Source: Pseudofulvibacter geojedonensis (GTDB taxonomy: Bacteria; Bacteroidota; Bacteroidia; Flavobacteriales; Flavobacteriaceae). Taken from it: 64,000 nucleotides of DNA. Positions within the stretch are counted from its first letter, which is position 1; each line of letters starts with the position of its first letter. A program made the translations under genes and the position numbers. The DNA lies in NCBI RefSeq assembly GCF_042675745.1, contig NZ_JBHTJM010000006.1, positions 310,001 to 374,000 on the forward strand, given 5' to 3'. Under the pieces are notes generated by a model. That model was not told the origin of the DNA. It worked only from the letters and a program-made list of their open reading frames with translations, and searched no databases. Positions 19,562 through 29,220 of this stretch are shown piece after piece.

Positions 19562-19656
19562 AATTCTGTTTTGAATAAGTGTACAAAGTTATAAGTCTGA
19601 ATGAATTGACAAAGTTAATTTGTTGTTTTGTTCTAACTACTTTGGTTAAACCAAAG

Positions 19657-20583
19657 CTACTTTTTTTCTAAAAATTGTATATTTCGTTGTAAGCCAGCAA
19701 ACTTGGTTCGCTTAACAGCCGATTTTTGAAAAACGGTACTAAACACTTCCTGGGTAATTTCTTCCCAGTCTTTTTTAGTCATACTAATTAACTCTGGTTT
19801 AGGATTAAACAAAGGTTCATTATGTGGTTTAGAAAATCGGTTCCATGGGCATACATCTTGGCATACATCGCAACCAAACATCCAATCATCAAACTGTCCT
19901 TTAAACTCGTTGGGTATATTTTCTTTTAACTCTATCGTAAAATACGAAATACACTTGCTACCATCTACCACATAAGGCTCTGTAATGGCTTGTGTTGGAC
20001 AAGCGTCTATACATTTGGTACAGGTACCGCAATGGTCTGTAGTAACAGAATCGTACTCTAAATCTAAGTCTACTATCAATTCGGCTATAAAATAAAAAGA
20101 ACCAACTTGTTGAGTCAATAAATTGGAGTGCTTCCCTATCCAACCCAATCCACTTTTCGCTGCCCAAGCCTTATCTAATACCGGAGCAGAATCTACAAAA
20201 GCACGACCAGCTACCTCTCCTATTTCCTCTTCTATAAAATTCAACAACGATTTAAGCTTATGCTTAATTACATGATGATAATCTTGCCCATAAGCATACT
20301 TAGAAATTTTATAACTTTCTGCTACTTGTAACTTTTGAGGGTAATAATTTAGTAATAACGAAATAACCGATTTAGACCCCTCAACCAACTTAGTAGGGTC
20401 TAAACGTTTATCAAAATGGTTTTCCATATACTGCATTTGTCCGTTCATGTTCTTATTTAACCACTTTTCTAAACGAGGAGCTTCTTCTTCTAAAAAACCT
20501 GCTTCACTAATACCACAAGACAAAAAACCGAGGCGTTTAGCTTCGGCTTTTATCAATTCTGTATGTTTTGCCTTAGTATTCAT
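19657..20583 (-). CDS. queG: Epoxyqueuosine reductase QueG
   Basis: A 308-residue cobalamin-dependent iron-sulfur enzyme that makes queuosine from epoxyqueuosine in tRNA. Two ferredoxin-like cluster motifs are present, CGTCTKCIDACPTQAI and CDVCQDVCPWN, together with the family stretch WIGKHSNLL and DYHHVIKHKL. The length is shorter than proteobacterial QueG, which carries a C-terminal HEAT extension, but normal for Bacteroidota. It lies 30 bases downstream of the P450 gene. Confidence 0.93.
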   Translation of the reverse strand: MNTKAKHTELIKAEAKRLGFLSCGISEAGFLEEEAPRLEKWLNKNMNGQMQYMENHFDKRLDPTKLVEGSKSVISLLLNYYPQKLQVAESYKISKYAYGQDYHHVIKHKLKSLLNFIEEEIGEVAGRAFVDSAPVLDKAWAAKSGLGWIGKHSNLLTQQVGSFYFIAELIVDLDLEYDSVTTDHCGTCTKCIDACPTQAITEPYVVDGSKCISYFTIELKENIPNEFKGQFDDWMFGCDVCQDVCPWNRFSKPHNEPLFNPKPELISMTKKDWEEITQEVFSTVFQKSAVKRTKFAGLQRNIQFLEKK

Positions 20584-20613
20584 GAATTCAAATCAAAAAT
20601 ACCAAAACTATTA

Positions 20614-21945
20614 CTACTTTCTGCTCTTAAACCGAATTATTGCTTTTTTAGGCTTTAACGTAATAAGCGGATTAATATCTATTTTACTTACCGGTTCTAG
20701 CTCGTAATCTTTTACTATTTCTGCAAGCGTTAAAATCATCTCGTACATAGCAAAATTATTCCCTATACACATTCTTGGACCTGCTCCAAACGGAAAGTAA
20801 CTAGCTGAATATTCTTTTTTACGGTCTGGATGAAATCTATCTGGATTAAATTCTTGGGCATTATCCCAATATTGTTTATGCTGATGCATTTCGTACACAG
20901 ACATTAAAACTTGAGTACCTTTAGGAATCTTTACTCCGTTACACTCGTCATCTTCTATACTCAATCTATCTATAAAATAAACTGGCGGATACAAACGCAT
21001 TGCTTCTTCTATGCATTGCTTTGTGAAGGATAGTTGCTGAATACTCCCCAATATATCTTCATTATCTACTACTTCTACTTCTACTTCTTCTCTAATCTTA
21101 TCCTGAACTTCCTGATTCTTGGCTATTAACTGAAATGAAAAAGTTAAAGCATTCGAAGTAGTTTCATGCCCCGCTACAAACAAAATCAATATCTCATCTA
21201 TTAATTGTTCGTTGGTCATAGAAGTACCATCTTCATACTTAGAGTCTAATAACATTTGCAGCAAGTCATCAGGCTTACTTTTAGCTAACCTTCTCTCTTC
21301 TATTATCTCTAAAAGAATCTTTCTAGACTCTTCACTCAATAAATGGGTATTTTTTAAACTCCCGTTTAATTGAAACCACCATTTTTTAAATGGTTGCCTC
21401 AATTCTTTTACAACCATTTCTTGTACGGTTTCGGTAATTTCCTGTAGTCTCTGAATTTTATTTCCTTTATCTGTATAACTAAATAAAGATTTAGCAACTA
21501 CATGAAAGGCCAAATCATTCATAATAGGAAAAACATCTACAGAGTTATTTTTAGGTATTTTCTGAAGTTGTTTCTGAATTTCAGAAAGCATTATACTCAT
21601 TAAACTTTCTAACTTTTTTTTATGAAAAGCTGGCTGAATTAACCTTCTCTGCTGCAACCAATAATTACCGCTAGCAGTTAGCAAACCATTACCAATATAC
21701 TTAGCTAAATATTTGGTTTGTAATTCTGATTTAATATAGTTTTTGTTATTCTTCTGGAGAATATATTTAGCTATAATGGGGTCTCTGGTGAAAATAATTG
21801 GATTCCCTTTTCCTAAACTAATCGAAAAGCTATCGCCATGCTTCGTAAAGTTTTCGTTATGAAAAGGAAGTGGGTTTTTTAAAATACCTCTTGTTTTTAA
21901 TAAAACCTTAAAAAAAGAGACTTTATGCAGTGTGGTATTTTTCAT
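20614..21945 (-). CDS. Cytochrome P450
   Basis: A 443-residue soluble P450. The I-helix reads AGHETTSNAL, the ExxR motif is EEAMRLYPP, and the haem-thiolate loop is FPFGAGPRMCIGNNFAMYE with the Cys ligand. The substrate is not predictable; no ferredoxin or ferredoxin reductase gene is nearby, so the redox partner must be encoded elsewhere. It is close to queG on the same strand, with no evident functional link. Confidence 0.93.
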   Translation of the reverse strand: MKNTTLHKVSFFKVLLKTRGILKNPLPFHNENFTKHGDSFSISLGKGNPIIFTRDPIIAKYILQKNNKNYIKSELQTKYLAKYIGNGLLTASGNYWLQQRRLIQPAFHKKKLESLMSIMLSEIQKQLQKIPKNNSVDVFPIMNDLAFHVVAKSLFSYTDKGNKIQRLQEITETVQEMVVKELRQPFKKWWFQLNGSLKNTHLLSEESRKILLEIIEERRLAKSKPDDLLQMLLDSKYEDGTSMTNEQLIDEILILFVAGHETTSNALTFSFQLIAKNQEVQDKIREEVEVEVVDNEDILGSIQQLSFTKQCIEEAMRLYPPVYFIDRLSIEDDECNGVKIPKGTQVLMSVYEMHQHKQYWDNAQEFNPDRFHPDRKKEYSASYFPFGAGPRMCIGNNFAMYEMILTLAEIVKDYELEPVSKIDINPLITLKPKKAIIRFKSRK

Positions 21946-22286
21946 TTTAATTCAATTACTCTTCTATTACAATAACATACTCTTTACTAAAAGCTTTTAT
22001 TCATTTTTTACTCACTTATTCTATATCGATATTTATAGGTGTTCGTGATGTGCTCCGCAATTCTTGATAAAAAACGAATCAAAAAATCAAGTCCGTATAA
22101 AGGAAATTGCTTTGCACCACTCTCTTTCAATACTTCATGCTTAAATCTTCGATTTGCACTTCCGTATTTTCGTTCATTATTTCTGAATACAGACATAACA
22201 ATGTCTCAAATAAACACTAATCCTAAATTATTAAACTTCTCACAACTGCCAAGTTCATGAATTATTCCTTGGCTATCGTCCTGCGA
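21946..22286. other. 341-base intergenic stretch with overlapping open frames on both strands
   Basis: Between the P450 gene and ruvB. A frame of 62 codons on the minus strand (22196 to 22008) and one of 73 codons on the plus strand (22039 to 22260) overlap almost completely. Neither resembles a family I recognise. The stretch is less AT-rich than the flanks and may be a degenerate repeat or gene remnant. I do not call either frame as a gene. Confidence 0.35.
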
Positions 22287-23309
22287 TTAAAACAATCCTC
22301 CTTGAATATTTCCTTTTATTCTACCTAGATGTTTATAAGCTAACTCGGTTACCTCTCTACCTCTCGGAGTACGAAGAATAAAACCTTGTTGAATTAAAAA
22401 CGGCTCGTATACTTCTTCTATAGTTTCTCCATTTTCTGATACAGCAGTAGCTAATGTTGTAATACCTACCGGTCCACCTTTAAACTTATCGATAATTGTG
22501 GCCAAGATTTTATTATCCATTTCATCTAAGCCATGCGCATCTACATTTAAGGCTTTTAAGGCAAACTTAGATATTTCTATATCTATTTTACCATTTCCTT
22601 TTATCTGTGCAAAATCACGCACTCTACGTAGTAATGAATTTGCTATACGAGGTGTTCCTCTACTTCTGCCAGCTATCTCTATTGCTGCCTCCATAGAAAT
22701 AGGCACATTTAAAATATGAGCACTTCTTTGTATAATAGTAGATAACAATTCGGTAGTATAGTATTGCAATCTAGATTGGATACCAAAACGAGCACGCATA
22801 GGTGCTGTAAGCAAGCCTGAACGAGTAGTAGCACCAACTAATGTAAACGGATTTAAGTTAATCTGTACTGTTCTTGCATTAGGACCAGACTCGATCATAA
22901 TATCAATTTTATAATCTTCCATAGCAGAATACAAGTACTCTTCTACAATAGGACTTAAACGATGAATCTCGTCTATAAACAACACATCACGCTCTTCTAA
23001 GTTGGTTAATAAACCTGCTAAATCTCCTGGTTTATCTAATACAGGACCCGAAGTAACTTTTATACCCACATTTAGCTCATTAGCTAATATATGCGCTAAA
23101 GTTGTTTTACCTAAACCTGGAGGACCATGAAACAAAGTATGGTCTAATGCATCTCCTCGCATATTGGCAGCCTGAACAAAAATCTCTAAGTTTTCTAACA
23201 CCTGATCTTGCCCTGAAAAGTCTTGAAAAGAAAGAGGTCTCAAAGCTCTTTCTATATCTAATTCTTCTGGATTAAAATTTTTATTAGATGGGTTTAGATT
23301 TTCATTCAT
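22287..23309 (-). CDS. ruvB: Holliday junction branch migration ATPase RuvB
   Basis: A 340-residue AAA+ helicase from the ATG at 23309 (MNENLNPSNK), which matches the family length; an in-frame upstream ATG at 23372 would add a hydrophobic leader and is unlikely. Walker A is GPPGLGKTT, Walker B LFIDEIHRL, sensor 1 ATTRSGLL, and the C-terminal winged helix includes LIQQGFILRTPRGREVTELAYKHL (split here: the RTPRGR arginine loop contacts DNA). It drives branch migration with RuvA. Confidence 0.97.
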   Translation of the reverse strand: MNENLNPSNKNFNPEELDIERALRPLSFQDFSGQDQVLENLEIFVQAANMRGDALDHTLFHGPPGLGKTTLAHILANELNVGIKVTSGPVLDKPGDLAGLLTNLEERDVLFIDEIHRLSPIVEEYLYSAMEDYKIDIMIESGPNARTVQINLNPFTLVGATTRSGLLTAPMRARFGIQSRLQYYTTELLSTIIQRSAHILNVPISMEAAIEIAGRSRGTPRIANSLLRRVRDFAQIKGNGKIDIEISKFALKALNVDAHGLDEMDNKILATIIDKFKGGPVGITTLATAVSENGETIEEVYEPFLIQQGFILRTPRGREVTELAYKHLGRIKGNIQGGLF

Positions 23310-23378
23310 GGTGTAAAATGTACTTAGCTTGTGTAAAAATAGGGAATAAAGAAATGATATTATAAGGATCATAAAAAA

Positions 23379-23402
23379 AGCTACACATTTTACTGCATAG
23401 CT
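23379..23402 (-). terminator. Probable terminator of the gene pair at 23491-24302
   Basis: On the minus strand AGCTA pairs with TAGCT and is followed by seven T residues. The stem is short. It lies about 90 bases after the stop of the 139-residue gene, and the rest of the 23310-23490 gap holds nothing recognisable. Confidence 0.5.
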
Positions 23403-23490
23403 CTCTATTATAAACTTATTATTATTTTAATCCTCTTACTCATACACAACACTAGTTATAAACTAGCGCTAGCAAGTAAAATCAATTTAT

Positions 23491-23910
23491 TTACATTTTA
23501 ATTAGAATAATCTTTCCGTGTATGTATTGACAGTCTTTTGGTCTTATCTTACTGTTTTCTGATTTACATAATACCATTTTATCTTCATAAACTTGATAAA
23601 TTAATTTTTCTATTTCAATAACTTCTCCCATAAATGAATCATATAAACCTAAATCAATATAATCTTGATTCTCTTTATAATCATTCTTAAACTTAAACGT
23701 TTCTATTTTCTCTAATAAGTTCTTTTTTCCATCTTGTTCAATGTAACTAGATGTTGTTATGTACAAAAAATTTTCCTTAGTAAATTCATATGTTATATCC
23801 TTTTTAGTATTATTTACCTTCCAAACACCTAAAACATCTTCTTTTAACTGACCTTGTACACAATTAACAGTAGCTAAAAAGAAAGTTAACATTACTAATA
23901 TTTTCATCAT
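23491..23910 (-). CDS. Hypothetical secreted protein
   Basis: A 139-residue protein with an N-terminal signal sequence (MKILVMLTFFLATVNCVQG) and a body with LGVWKVNNTKKDITYEFTKENFLYI, which looks like a small beta-rich, lipocalin-like domain of the kind common in Bacteroidota. A Cys near residue 17 could be lipidated, but the lipobox is poor. It starts two bases before the end of the frameshifted gene upstream, so the two form one transcript. Function unknown. Confidence 0.7.
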   Translation of the reverse strand: MMKILVMLTFFLATVNCVQGQLKEDVLGVWKVNNTKKDITYEFTKENFLYITTSSYIEQDGKKNLLEKIETFKFKNDYKENQDYIDLGLYDSFMGEVIEIEKLIYQVYEDKMVLCKSENSKIRPKDCQYIHGKIILIKM

Positions 23911-23911
23911 T

Positions 23912-24302
23912 TTAAATTCTTAAAAAATTAATTTCAATTTTATCAGGTATAAATTTATCAACATCATCTTCAATATCTACATTATCTGGTAATTTCTTTT
24001 CAAGAAAAACATAATCAACTCTTGGATTGTTCTTTAAATAAACTATTAAATACTTATCTCCTACTTTTGGCATGGTATCCCAAAAATGTAAATCAAAAAA
24101 AAACAAATGCATATTGCTCACCATTCCAGTACTTAAATTTAGCTCTTTTAGTATACCTGATCTTACTAACTTCTATAAGTTCAGAAATAGCAAAGACTCC
24201 TTTACTTTTAAGATCAAAAGATCCTTTAATATTTAACCCAACGATAATGCTTAAATACAAAATGACTAAAACAACCACAATGTTTGATGTTTTCTTTCTC
24301 AT
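23912..24302 (-). pseudogene. Small membrane protein gene split by a one-base frameshift at a homopolymer
   Basis: A frame from the ATG at 24302 (membrane helix IVVVLVILYLSIIVGLNI) stops at a TGA after EQYAFVFF; the continuation lies in another frame (DLHFWDTMPKVGDKYLIV) to the stop at 23912. On the coding strand the break falls in nine consecutive T residues (24095-24103). Removing one T joins the halves into a single 129-residue protein with no other defect. This could be a real inactivation, a transcriptional-slippage gene or a sequencing error. The family is not recognised; a bitopic membrane protein with a small C-terminal domain is what can be seen. Confidence 0.75.
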
Positions 24303-24323
24303 AGAAACAATAAGAAATTAAAG

Positions 24324-24353
24324 TAAAAAGCGCCATCTTTTCAGATAGCGCTT
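24324..24353 (-). terminator. Terminator of the act-cox operon
   Basis: Stem AAGCGC (24328-24333) with GCGCTT (24348-24353), extended inward by ATCT/AGAT, followed on the minus strand by a T tract. It closes the transcript 26 bases after coxA. Confidence 0.85.
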
Positions 24354-24378
24354 AAGTATATTTTATTCAATTACCCTT

Positions 24379-26148
24379 TTAGTGGTGCAATTGCTCTTCT
24401 CCTGGTTTCATTGGAACATTTTGCGGAACAAAATCTTCGTCATGACCTGGCTTACTATAATCATAAGCCCAACGGTGTACCTCTGGTAATTCACCTGGCC
24501 AGTTACCATGAATATGCTCTACTGGCGCAGTCCACTCTAAAGTATTAGATCTCCATGGGTTCTGAGGAGCTTTAGGTCCTCTAAAGATACTACCAAAGAA
24601 GTTATATAAGAATATTAACTGTGCCGCTCCTGCAATTAAAGCAAAGATTGTAATGATAACATTTACATCTGCTAAATCATCGAAGATTGGGAAGTTTGTA
24701 TTTGTATAATAACGTCTTGGTAAACCTGCCATTCCTGTAAAGTGCATTGGAAAGAATACTCCGTAAGCACAAACTGCAGTAATCCAGAAGTGAATATAAC
24801 CTAATTTTTTATTCATCATTCTACCAAACATTCTTGGGAACCAGTGATAAACACCCGCTAATAAACCATATAAAGCAGAGATACCCATTACTAAGTGGAA
24901 GTGAGCTACAACAAAGTACGTATCGTGCACATTGATATCTAATGTACTATCTCCTAATATAATTCCTGTTAAACCTCCTGAAATAAAAGTAGATACTAAA
25001 CCAATTGCAAATAACATCGCAGGATTGAACTGTAGGTTACCTTTCCATAGCGTTGTTATAAAGTTGAATGCCTTTACAGCAGATGGAATTGCAATTAATA
25101 AAGTAGTAAATGTAAATACAGATCCTAAGAATGGGTTCATACCTGATACGAACATGTGGTGACCCCAAACAATAAACGATAAGAATGCAATTGCTAAGAT
25201 AGATGCTACCATGGCTCTATAACCAAATATTGGCTTACGAGAATTAGTAGCAATAACCTCAGAAGTAATTCCTAATGCTGGTAATAAGATAATGTATACC
25301 TCAGGGTGACCTAAGAACCAGAATAAGTGCTCAAATAATACTGGTGAACCTCCTTGGTAATGTAACACCTCTCCACCGATAAAAATATCTGATAAGTAGA
25401 ATGAAGTACCAAAACTTCTATCCATAATTAATAATAAAGCAGCTGAAAATAATACTGGGAATGATAATACACCAATAATTGCTGTTACAAAGAATGCCCA
25501 AATCGTTAATGGTAAACGAGTCATAGACATACCTTTTGTTCTTAAGTTAATTACTGTAACGATATAGTTTAACGATCCGATTAACGATGAAGCAATGAAT
25601 ATTGCCATAGATACCAACCATAGAGTCATACCCGCTCCAGAACCTGGCATAGCTTGTGGTAATGCCGATAAAGGAGGATAGATTGTCCAACCTGCTGCTG
25701 CTGGTCCAGCCTCAACAAATAAAGAGATAACCATTACAACACTAGATAAGAAGAATAACCAATATGAAATCATGTTTAAGAAACCTGACGCCATATCTCT
25801 TGCTCCAATCTGTAATGGAATTAATAAGTTAGAAAACGTACCACTTAATCCTGCTGTTAATACAAAGAATACCATGATAGTACCATGAATAGTAACTAAT
25901 GCTAAATAAGTATTAGCGTCCATTACTCCTCCTGGAGCTTGTTTGTCTCCTAAAAGAATTTCCATTATTGCAAATGGCTCTTCTGGCCAAGCAATTTGAA
26001 TACGGAATAACATAGACATCATAATACCTATGATACCCATAATTAAACCAGTAATTAAGAATTGTTTAGAGATCATTTTATGATCTATAGTAAACAAATA
26101 TTTTGTAATAAAAGTTTCCTTGTGGTGTCCGTGATCGTCGTGTGACAT
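24379..26148 (-). CDS. coxA: Cytochrome c oxidase subunit I
   Basis: A 589-residue integral membrane subunit holding haem a and the haem a3-CuB centre. Ligand regions are visible: TIHGTIMVF (haem a), GHPEVYIILLPALG with the cross-linked His-Tyr pair of CuB, WGHHMFVSGMNP (CuB His pair) and HDTYFVVAHFHLVM (haem ligands). The GHPEVY Tyr marks an A-family oxidase. It ends the act-coxBA operon and should form the ACIII-aa3 supercomplex described in Flavobacterium johnsoniae. Subunits III and IV are encoded about 20 kb away. Confidence 0.97.
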   Translation of the reverse strand: MSHDDHGHHKETFITKYLFTIDHKMISKQFLITGLIMGIIGIMMSMLFRIQIAWPEEPFAIMEILLGDKQAPGGVMDANTYLALVTIHGTIMVFFVLTAGLSGTFSNLLIPLQIGARDMASGFLNMISYWLFFLSSVVMVISLFVEAGPAAAGWTIYPPLSALPQAMPGSGAGMTLWLVSMAIFIASSLIGSLNYIVTVINLRTKGMSMTRLPLTIWAFFVTAIIGVLSFPVLFSAALLLIMDRSFGTSFYLSDIFIGGEVLHYQGGSPVLFEHLFWFLGHPEVYIILLPALGITSEVIATNSRKPIFGYRAMVASILAIAFLSFIVWGHHMFVSGMNPFLGSVFTFTTLLIAIPSAVKAFNFITTLWKGNLQFNPAMLFAIGLVSTFISGGLTGIILGDSTLDINVHDTYFVVAHFHLVMGISALYGLLAGVYHWFPRMFGRMMNKKLGYIHFWITAVCAYGVFFPMHFTGMAGLPRRYYTNTNFPIFDDLADVNVIITIFALIAGAAQLIFLYNFFGSIFRGPKAPQNPWRSNTLEWTAPVEHIHGNWPGELPEVHRWAYDYSKPGHDEDFVPQNVPMKPGEEQLHH

Positions 26149-26201
26149 AACTTTATATCTTACTTTATATTGTTAGTTGATTTATCTTTTAAATAGGAAG
26201 C

Positions 26202-27257
26202 TTACTTAAGTATAACTTCTTTAGCTGTTTTTTGTTGCTTCATCCAAGCTTCGTACTCTTCTGGAGTATCAACAACAATTTTTAATTGCATGTTATAGTG
26301 TGATTTACCACAAATCTTGTTACAGATTAACAGGTAATCAAACGTATAATCATCTAATTCTTCACCTGCAGCTCTACGTTTAGCTCTTAACTCATTAATG
26401 TTAGCCACTTTATTAATAATGTGTGGCATCTCTCTCATCTCTTCTGTGGTGATTGTAGGAGTAAAAGCAAACTCTGTAACCATACCAGGAACACAGTTCA
26501 TTTGAGCTCTAAAGTGAGGCATATAAGCAGAGTGTAATACATCTTGAGATCTCATTTTAAACCAAACTTTTCTACCTACTGGTAAGTGAATTTCTTTTAC
26601 AATAACATCATCAGCATAGTTAGGGTCAGAAGTATCTAAACCTAATACATTAACTTTATCAGCGTTTATTAAACGAACGTTAGCATCTCCTAAAGTATTA
26701 TCTGCTCCACCATATCTTGCTGTCCAGCTAAATTGTTGAGCGTATAATTCAACTACTAAAGGCTCTTCTTCACCTTCAAAGTCAAAAGACATAATTTGAT
26801 TCCATCCGTATAATCCGTAAAGAATTAAACCTGCTAAAGTAATTACTGGAATAATAGTCCAGATTAACTCTAACTTATTCGAATCTGAGAAATATAATGC
26901 TTTCTGACCTTCTTTACCTTGATACTTAAATGCAAAGTAGTGTAATAAAAATTGAGTTAAGAAGAACACTGCAAAAATAACTACCCATGAAATGTTCATT
27001 AGGTTATCTACCATTACACCGTGCTCAGAAGCTGGGTGACTTAAAACTAAGTGTCCCCACTTAAACAATCCGTAAACTACAAATACGAAAAGGAAAATTA
27101 AGAAACCTAACATCAAGTTACCTTGCGTCTTGTTGTCTTCGTCATTTGCCTGTAAGGTATCATTTTTAGATGCCTTGTAAATCTTTAAGACTTTAGATAA
27201 TTGCCATAATGAAATGGCTACTAAAAGTACTACTACTATGTTTAAAAAAGCTGTCAT
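26202..27257 (-). CDS. coxB: Cytochrome c oxidase subunit II
   Basis: A 351-residue subunit II with an extra N-terminal membrane helix, then the usual two-helix hairpin and a periplasmic CuA cupredoxin domain. CuA ligands appear as DVLHSAYMPHF and CNKICGKSHYNM (two Cys, His, Met). Electron entry from cytochrome c or directly from the ACIII monohaem domain occurs here. It lies between actF and coxA, 53 bases before coxA. Confidence 0.96.
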   Translation of the reverse strand: MTAFLNIVVVLLVAISLWQLSKVLKIYKASKNDTLQANDEDNKTQGNLMLGFLIFLFVFVVYGLFKWGHLVLSHPASEHGVMVDNLMNISWVVIFAVFFLTQFLLHYFAFKYQGKEGQKALYFSDSNKLELIWTIIPVITLAGLILYGLYGWNQIMSFDFEGEEEPLVVELYAQQFSWTARYGGADNTLGDANVRLINADKVNVLGLDTSDPNYADDVIVKEIHLPVGRKVWFKMRSQDVLHSAYMPHFRAQMNCVPGMVTEFAFTPTITTEEMREMPHIINKVANINELRAKRRAAGEELDDYTFDYLLICNKICGKSHYNMQLKIVVDTPEEYEAWMKQQKTAKEVILK

Positions 27258-27286
27258 TACTTATCTGATATCTATTTTAAATACTA

Positions 27287-28630
27287 TTAATAATGAAAGT
27301 GTTCACTTTCATGAATAAACGGGTTTCTCTTAGGTGTTAATGGCGCCTTAGTTAAAGCAGTAAACACAACAAAGATGAACAATCCTAAGAAGAACAATAC
27401 AGCCGATACTTCAGTAATTCCGAAAGACCAACGATCTCCTACTGTAGCTGGCATTACCATATTAAACACATCTACATAGTGTCCTAATAAAATAACTATA
27501 CCTGCCATAACCACAAACCAGTTAACACGTTTGTAATCACTGTTCATTAACACTAATATTGGGAACACAAAGTTCATTACTATCATACCAAAGAATGGTA
27601 AATTGTAATCTTGAATTCTTGTTACAAAGTATGTAACCTCTTCAGGTATATTAGCATACCAAATTAACATGAATTGAGAGAACCATAAGTATGTCCAAAA
27701 AATACTAATAGCAAACATGAATTTTGCTAAATCATGTATATGACTGTTGTTTACTTTAGGTAAATATCCTTTTGCTTTTAAGTAGATAGTTACTAAACAA
27801 ATAACTGTAATACCACTTACAAACATACTAGCAAAAACATACCATCCGAATAATGTAGAGAACCAGTGTGGATCAAAAGACATAATCCAGTCCCAAGACA
27901 TTATTGATTCTGTATAAATAAACACTACTAAGAATGCAGCAGCTAATTTAAAGTTCTTTTTAAAGTTAGAGTTATCTGTAGCATCGTCTTGAGCTCTAGA
28001 CAACTTCTTAGAAATAAACTGGTAAGCAGACCATAATAAAGCAAATATTACTGCTCTAACCATGAACCATCCGCTATTTAGCCAACCTTTTTTGTTGAAT
28101 AATAACTTATCGAACTTAGTATTTTCAGGGTCTGGATCTATTAATACTGGATCTGTCCAAGCAAATATATGATTCATGTGCCCCATGGTAGACATGAATA
28201 ATAATACTAACATGATACCTAACCCAATAGGCAAGTAAGAGGTAACCCCTTCCATTACTCTGAATAAGATTGGAGACCAACCTGCTTGCGAAGCTCTTTG
28301 TATTGCATAAAAAGCTAATGCTCCTAAAGCTATCATCATAAAGAAGAAACATGCTACATAAACTGCAGACCAAGGTTTGTTTTGTAACAGATGCATAACA
28401 TGTTCAACATGATCAGCATGTTCTTTAGGATCTGCATGTGAATCGGCTCCGTGTGCATCTGCAGCGTGAGCTGTATCATGACCGTGACCATGTTCAGCCT
28501 CGTATTTTAAAATAGCTTCTACGTCTTCGGTTGATTTAGGAGCAGAAATGAATCCATATGCTATTCCTAGCAACCCAACTACCATAAATCCGATAGCCCA
28601 TAGTTTTAATTTTCCAGAAAACTCGTACAT
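27287..28630 (-). CDS. actF: Alternative Complex III subunit ActF
   Basis: A 447-residue membrane protein with about ten helices, NrfD/PsrC-like, and the last act gene. It pairs with ActC in the membrane arm of the quinol:cytochrome c oxidoreductase. Residues about 44-80 form a striking His-rich stretch (EHGHGHDTAHAADAHGADSH) in the loop after the first helix; its role, perhaps metal binding, is unknown. It is 21 bases after actE and 29 before coxB. Confidence 0.92.
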   Translation of the reverse strand: MYEFSGKLKLWAIGFMVVGLLGIAYGFISAPKSTEDVEAILKYEAEHGHGHDTAHAADAHGADSHADPKEHADHVEHVMHLLQNKPWSAVYVACFFFMMIALGALAFYAIQRASQAGWSPILFRVMEGVTSYLPIGLGIMLVLLFMSTMGHMNHIFAWTDPVLIDPDPENTKFDKLLFNKKGWLNSGWFMVRAVIFALLWSAYQFISKKLSRAQDDATDNSNFKKNFKLAAAFLVVFIYTESIMSWDWIMSFDPHWFSTLFGWYVFASMFVSGITVICLVTIYLKAKGYLPKVNNSHIHDLAKFMFAISIFWTYLWFSQFMLIWYANIPEEVTYFVTRIQDYNLPFFGMIVMNFVFPILVLMNSDYKRVNWFVVMAGIVILLGHYVDVFNMVMPATVGDRWSFGITEVSAVLFFLGLFIFVVFTALTKAPLTPKRNPFIHESEHFHY

Positions 28631-28651
28631 ATCTATATCTTAATCTGTTTC

Positions 28652-29215
28652 TTATTTAGTTAAATCTGCATTTAGCTTGTCTACATACATAGTTACTTGC
28701 CAACGTTCTTTCTCATTTAATTGACCTGCGTGAGACCCCATTGAGTTAAGACCGTAGTAAATAGTATGGTAAATACTACCTTCTGTAATATCTCTGTCTT
28801 TGTAATTAGGTACTCCTAAGAATTTTTCGCTCTTTACTAAAGCTCCATCTCCTTTACCTTTCTTACCATGACAAACTGAACAATAAATATCGAATAATTC
28901 TTTACCTGTAGCCATGTTAGCTTCTGTTTTTGGTAAAGGATTCGTTAAACTGTCCTTTGCAAATGCTCTACCTTCTGTTGTATTATCTATATCGAAAGGA
29001 ATCCATCCTCTTTTTATAGTACCATCTACTGGTAATTGAGCTTCCATTTTATCTTTAAATCCACCGTAAGGTACACCTTCTACTTCTTGGTATGTTTCGT
29101 ATCCTACCGACTCATACATGTTTGGAAAGAATTGATAGTTAGATTGCTTCTTATTAAAACAAGAAGTGAATCCTATCATTCCTACCACTACTAATACTTT
29201 AACTAAAACTTTCAT
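28652..29215 (-). CDS. actE: Alternative Complex III monohaem cytochrome c subunit ActE
   Basis: A 187-residue lipoprotein: signal sequence with lipobox GFTSC (Cys about residue 19) and one c-type haem motif CSVCH near residue 113, followed by GKKGKGDG. It is the periplasmic monohaem subunit of ACIII, next in order after actD as in other Bacteroidota. Confidence 0.93.
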   Translation of the reverse strand: MKVLVKVLVVVGMIGFTSCFNKKQSNYQFFPNMYESVGYETYQEVEGVPYGGFKDKMEAQLPVDGTIKRGWIPFDIDNTTEGRAFAKDSLTNPLPKTEANMATGKELFDIYCSVCHGKKGKGDGALVKSEKFLGVPNYKDRDITEGSIYHTIYYGLNSMGSHAGQLNEKERWQVTMYVDKLNADLTK

Positions 29216-29220
29216 TGTGA

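Noticed and set aside
22008..22260. Either open frame as a real gene
   Set aside because: No recognisable domain and the two overlap almost fully on opposite strands; kept only as an unexplained stretch.
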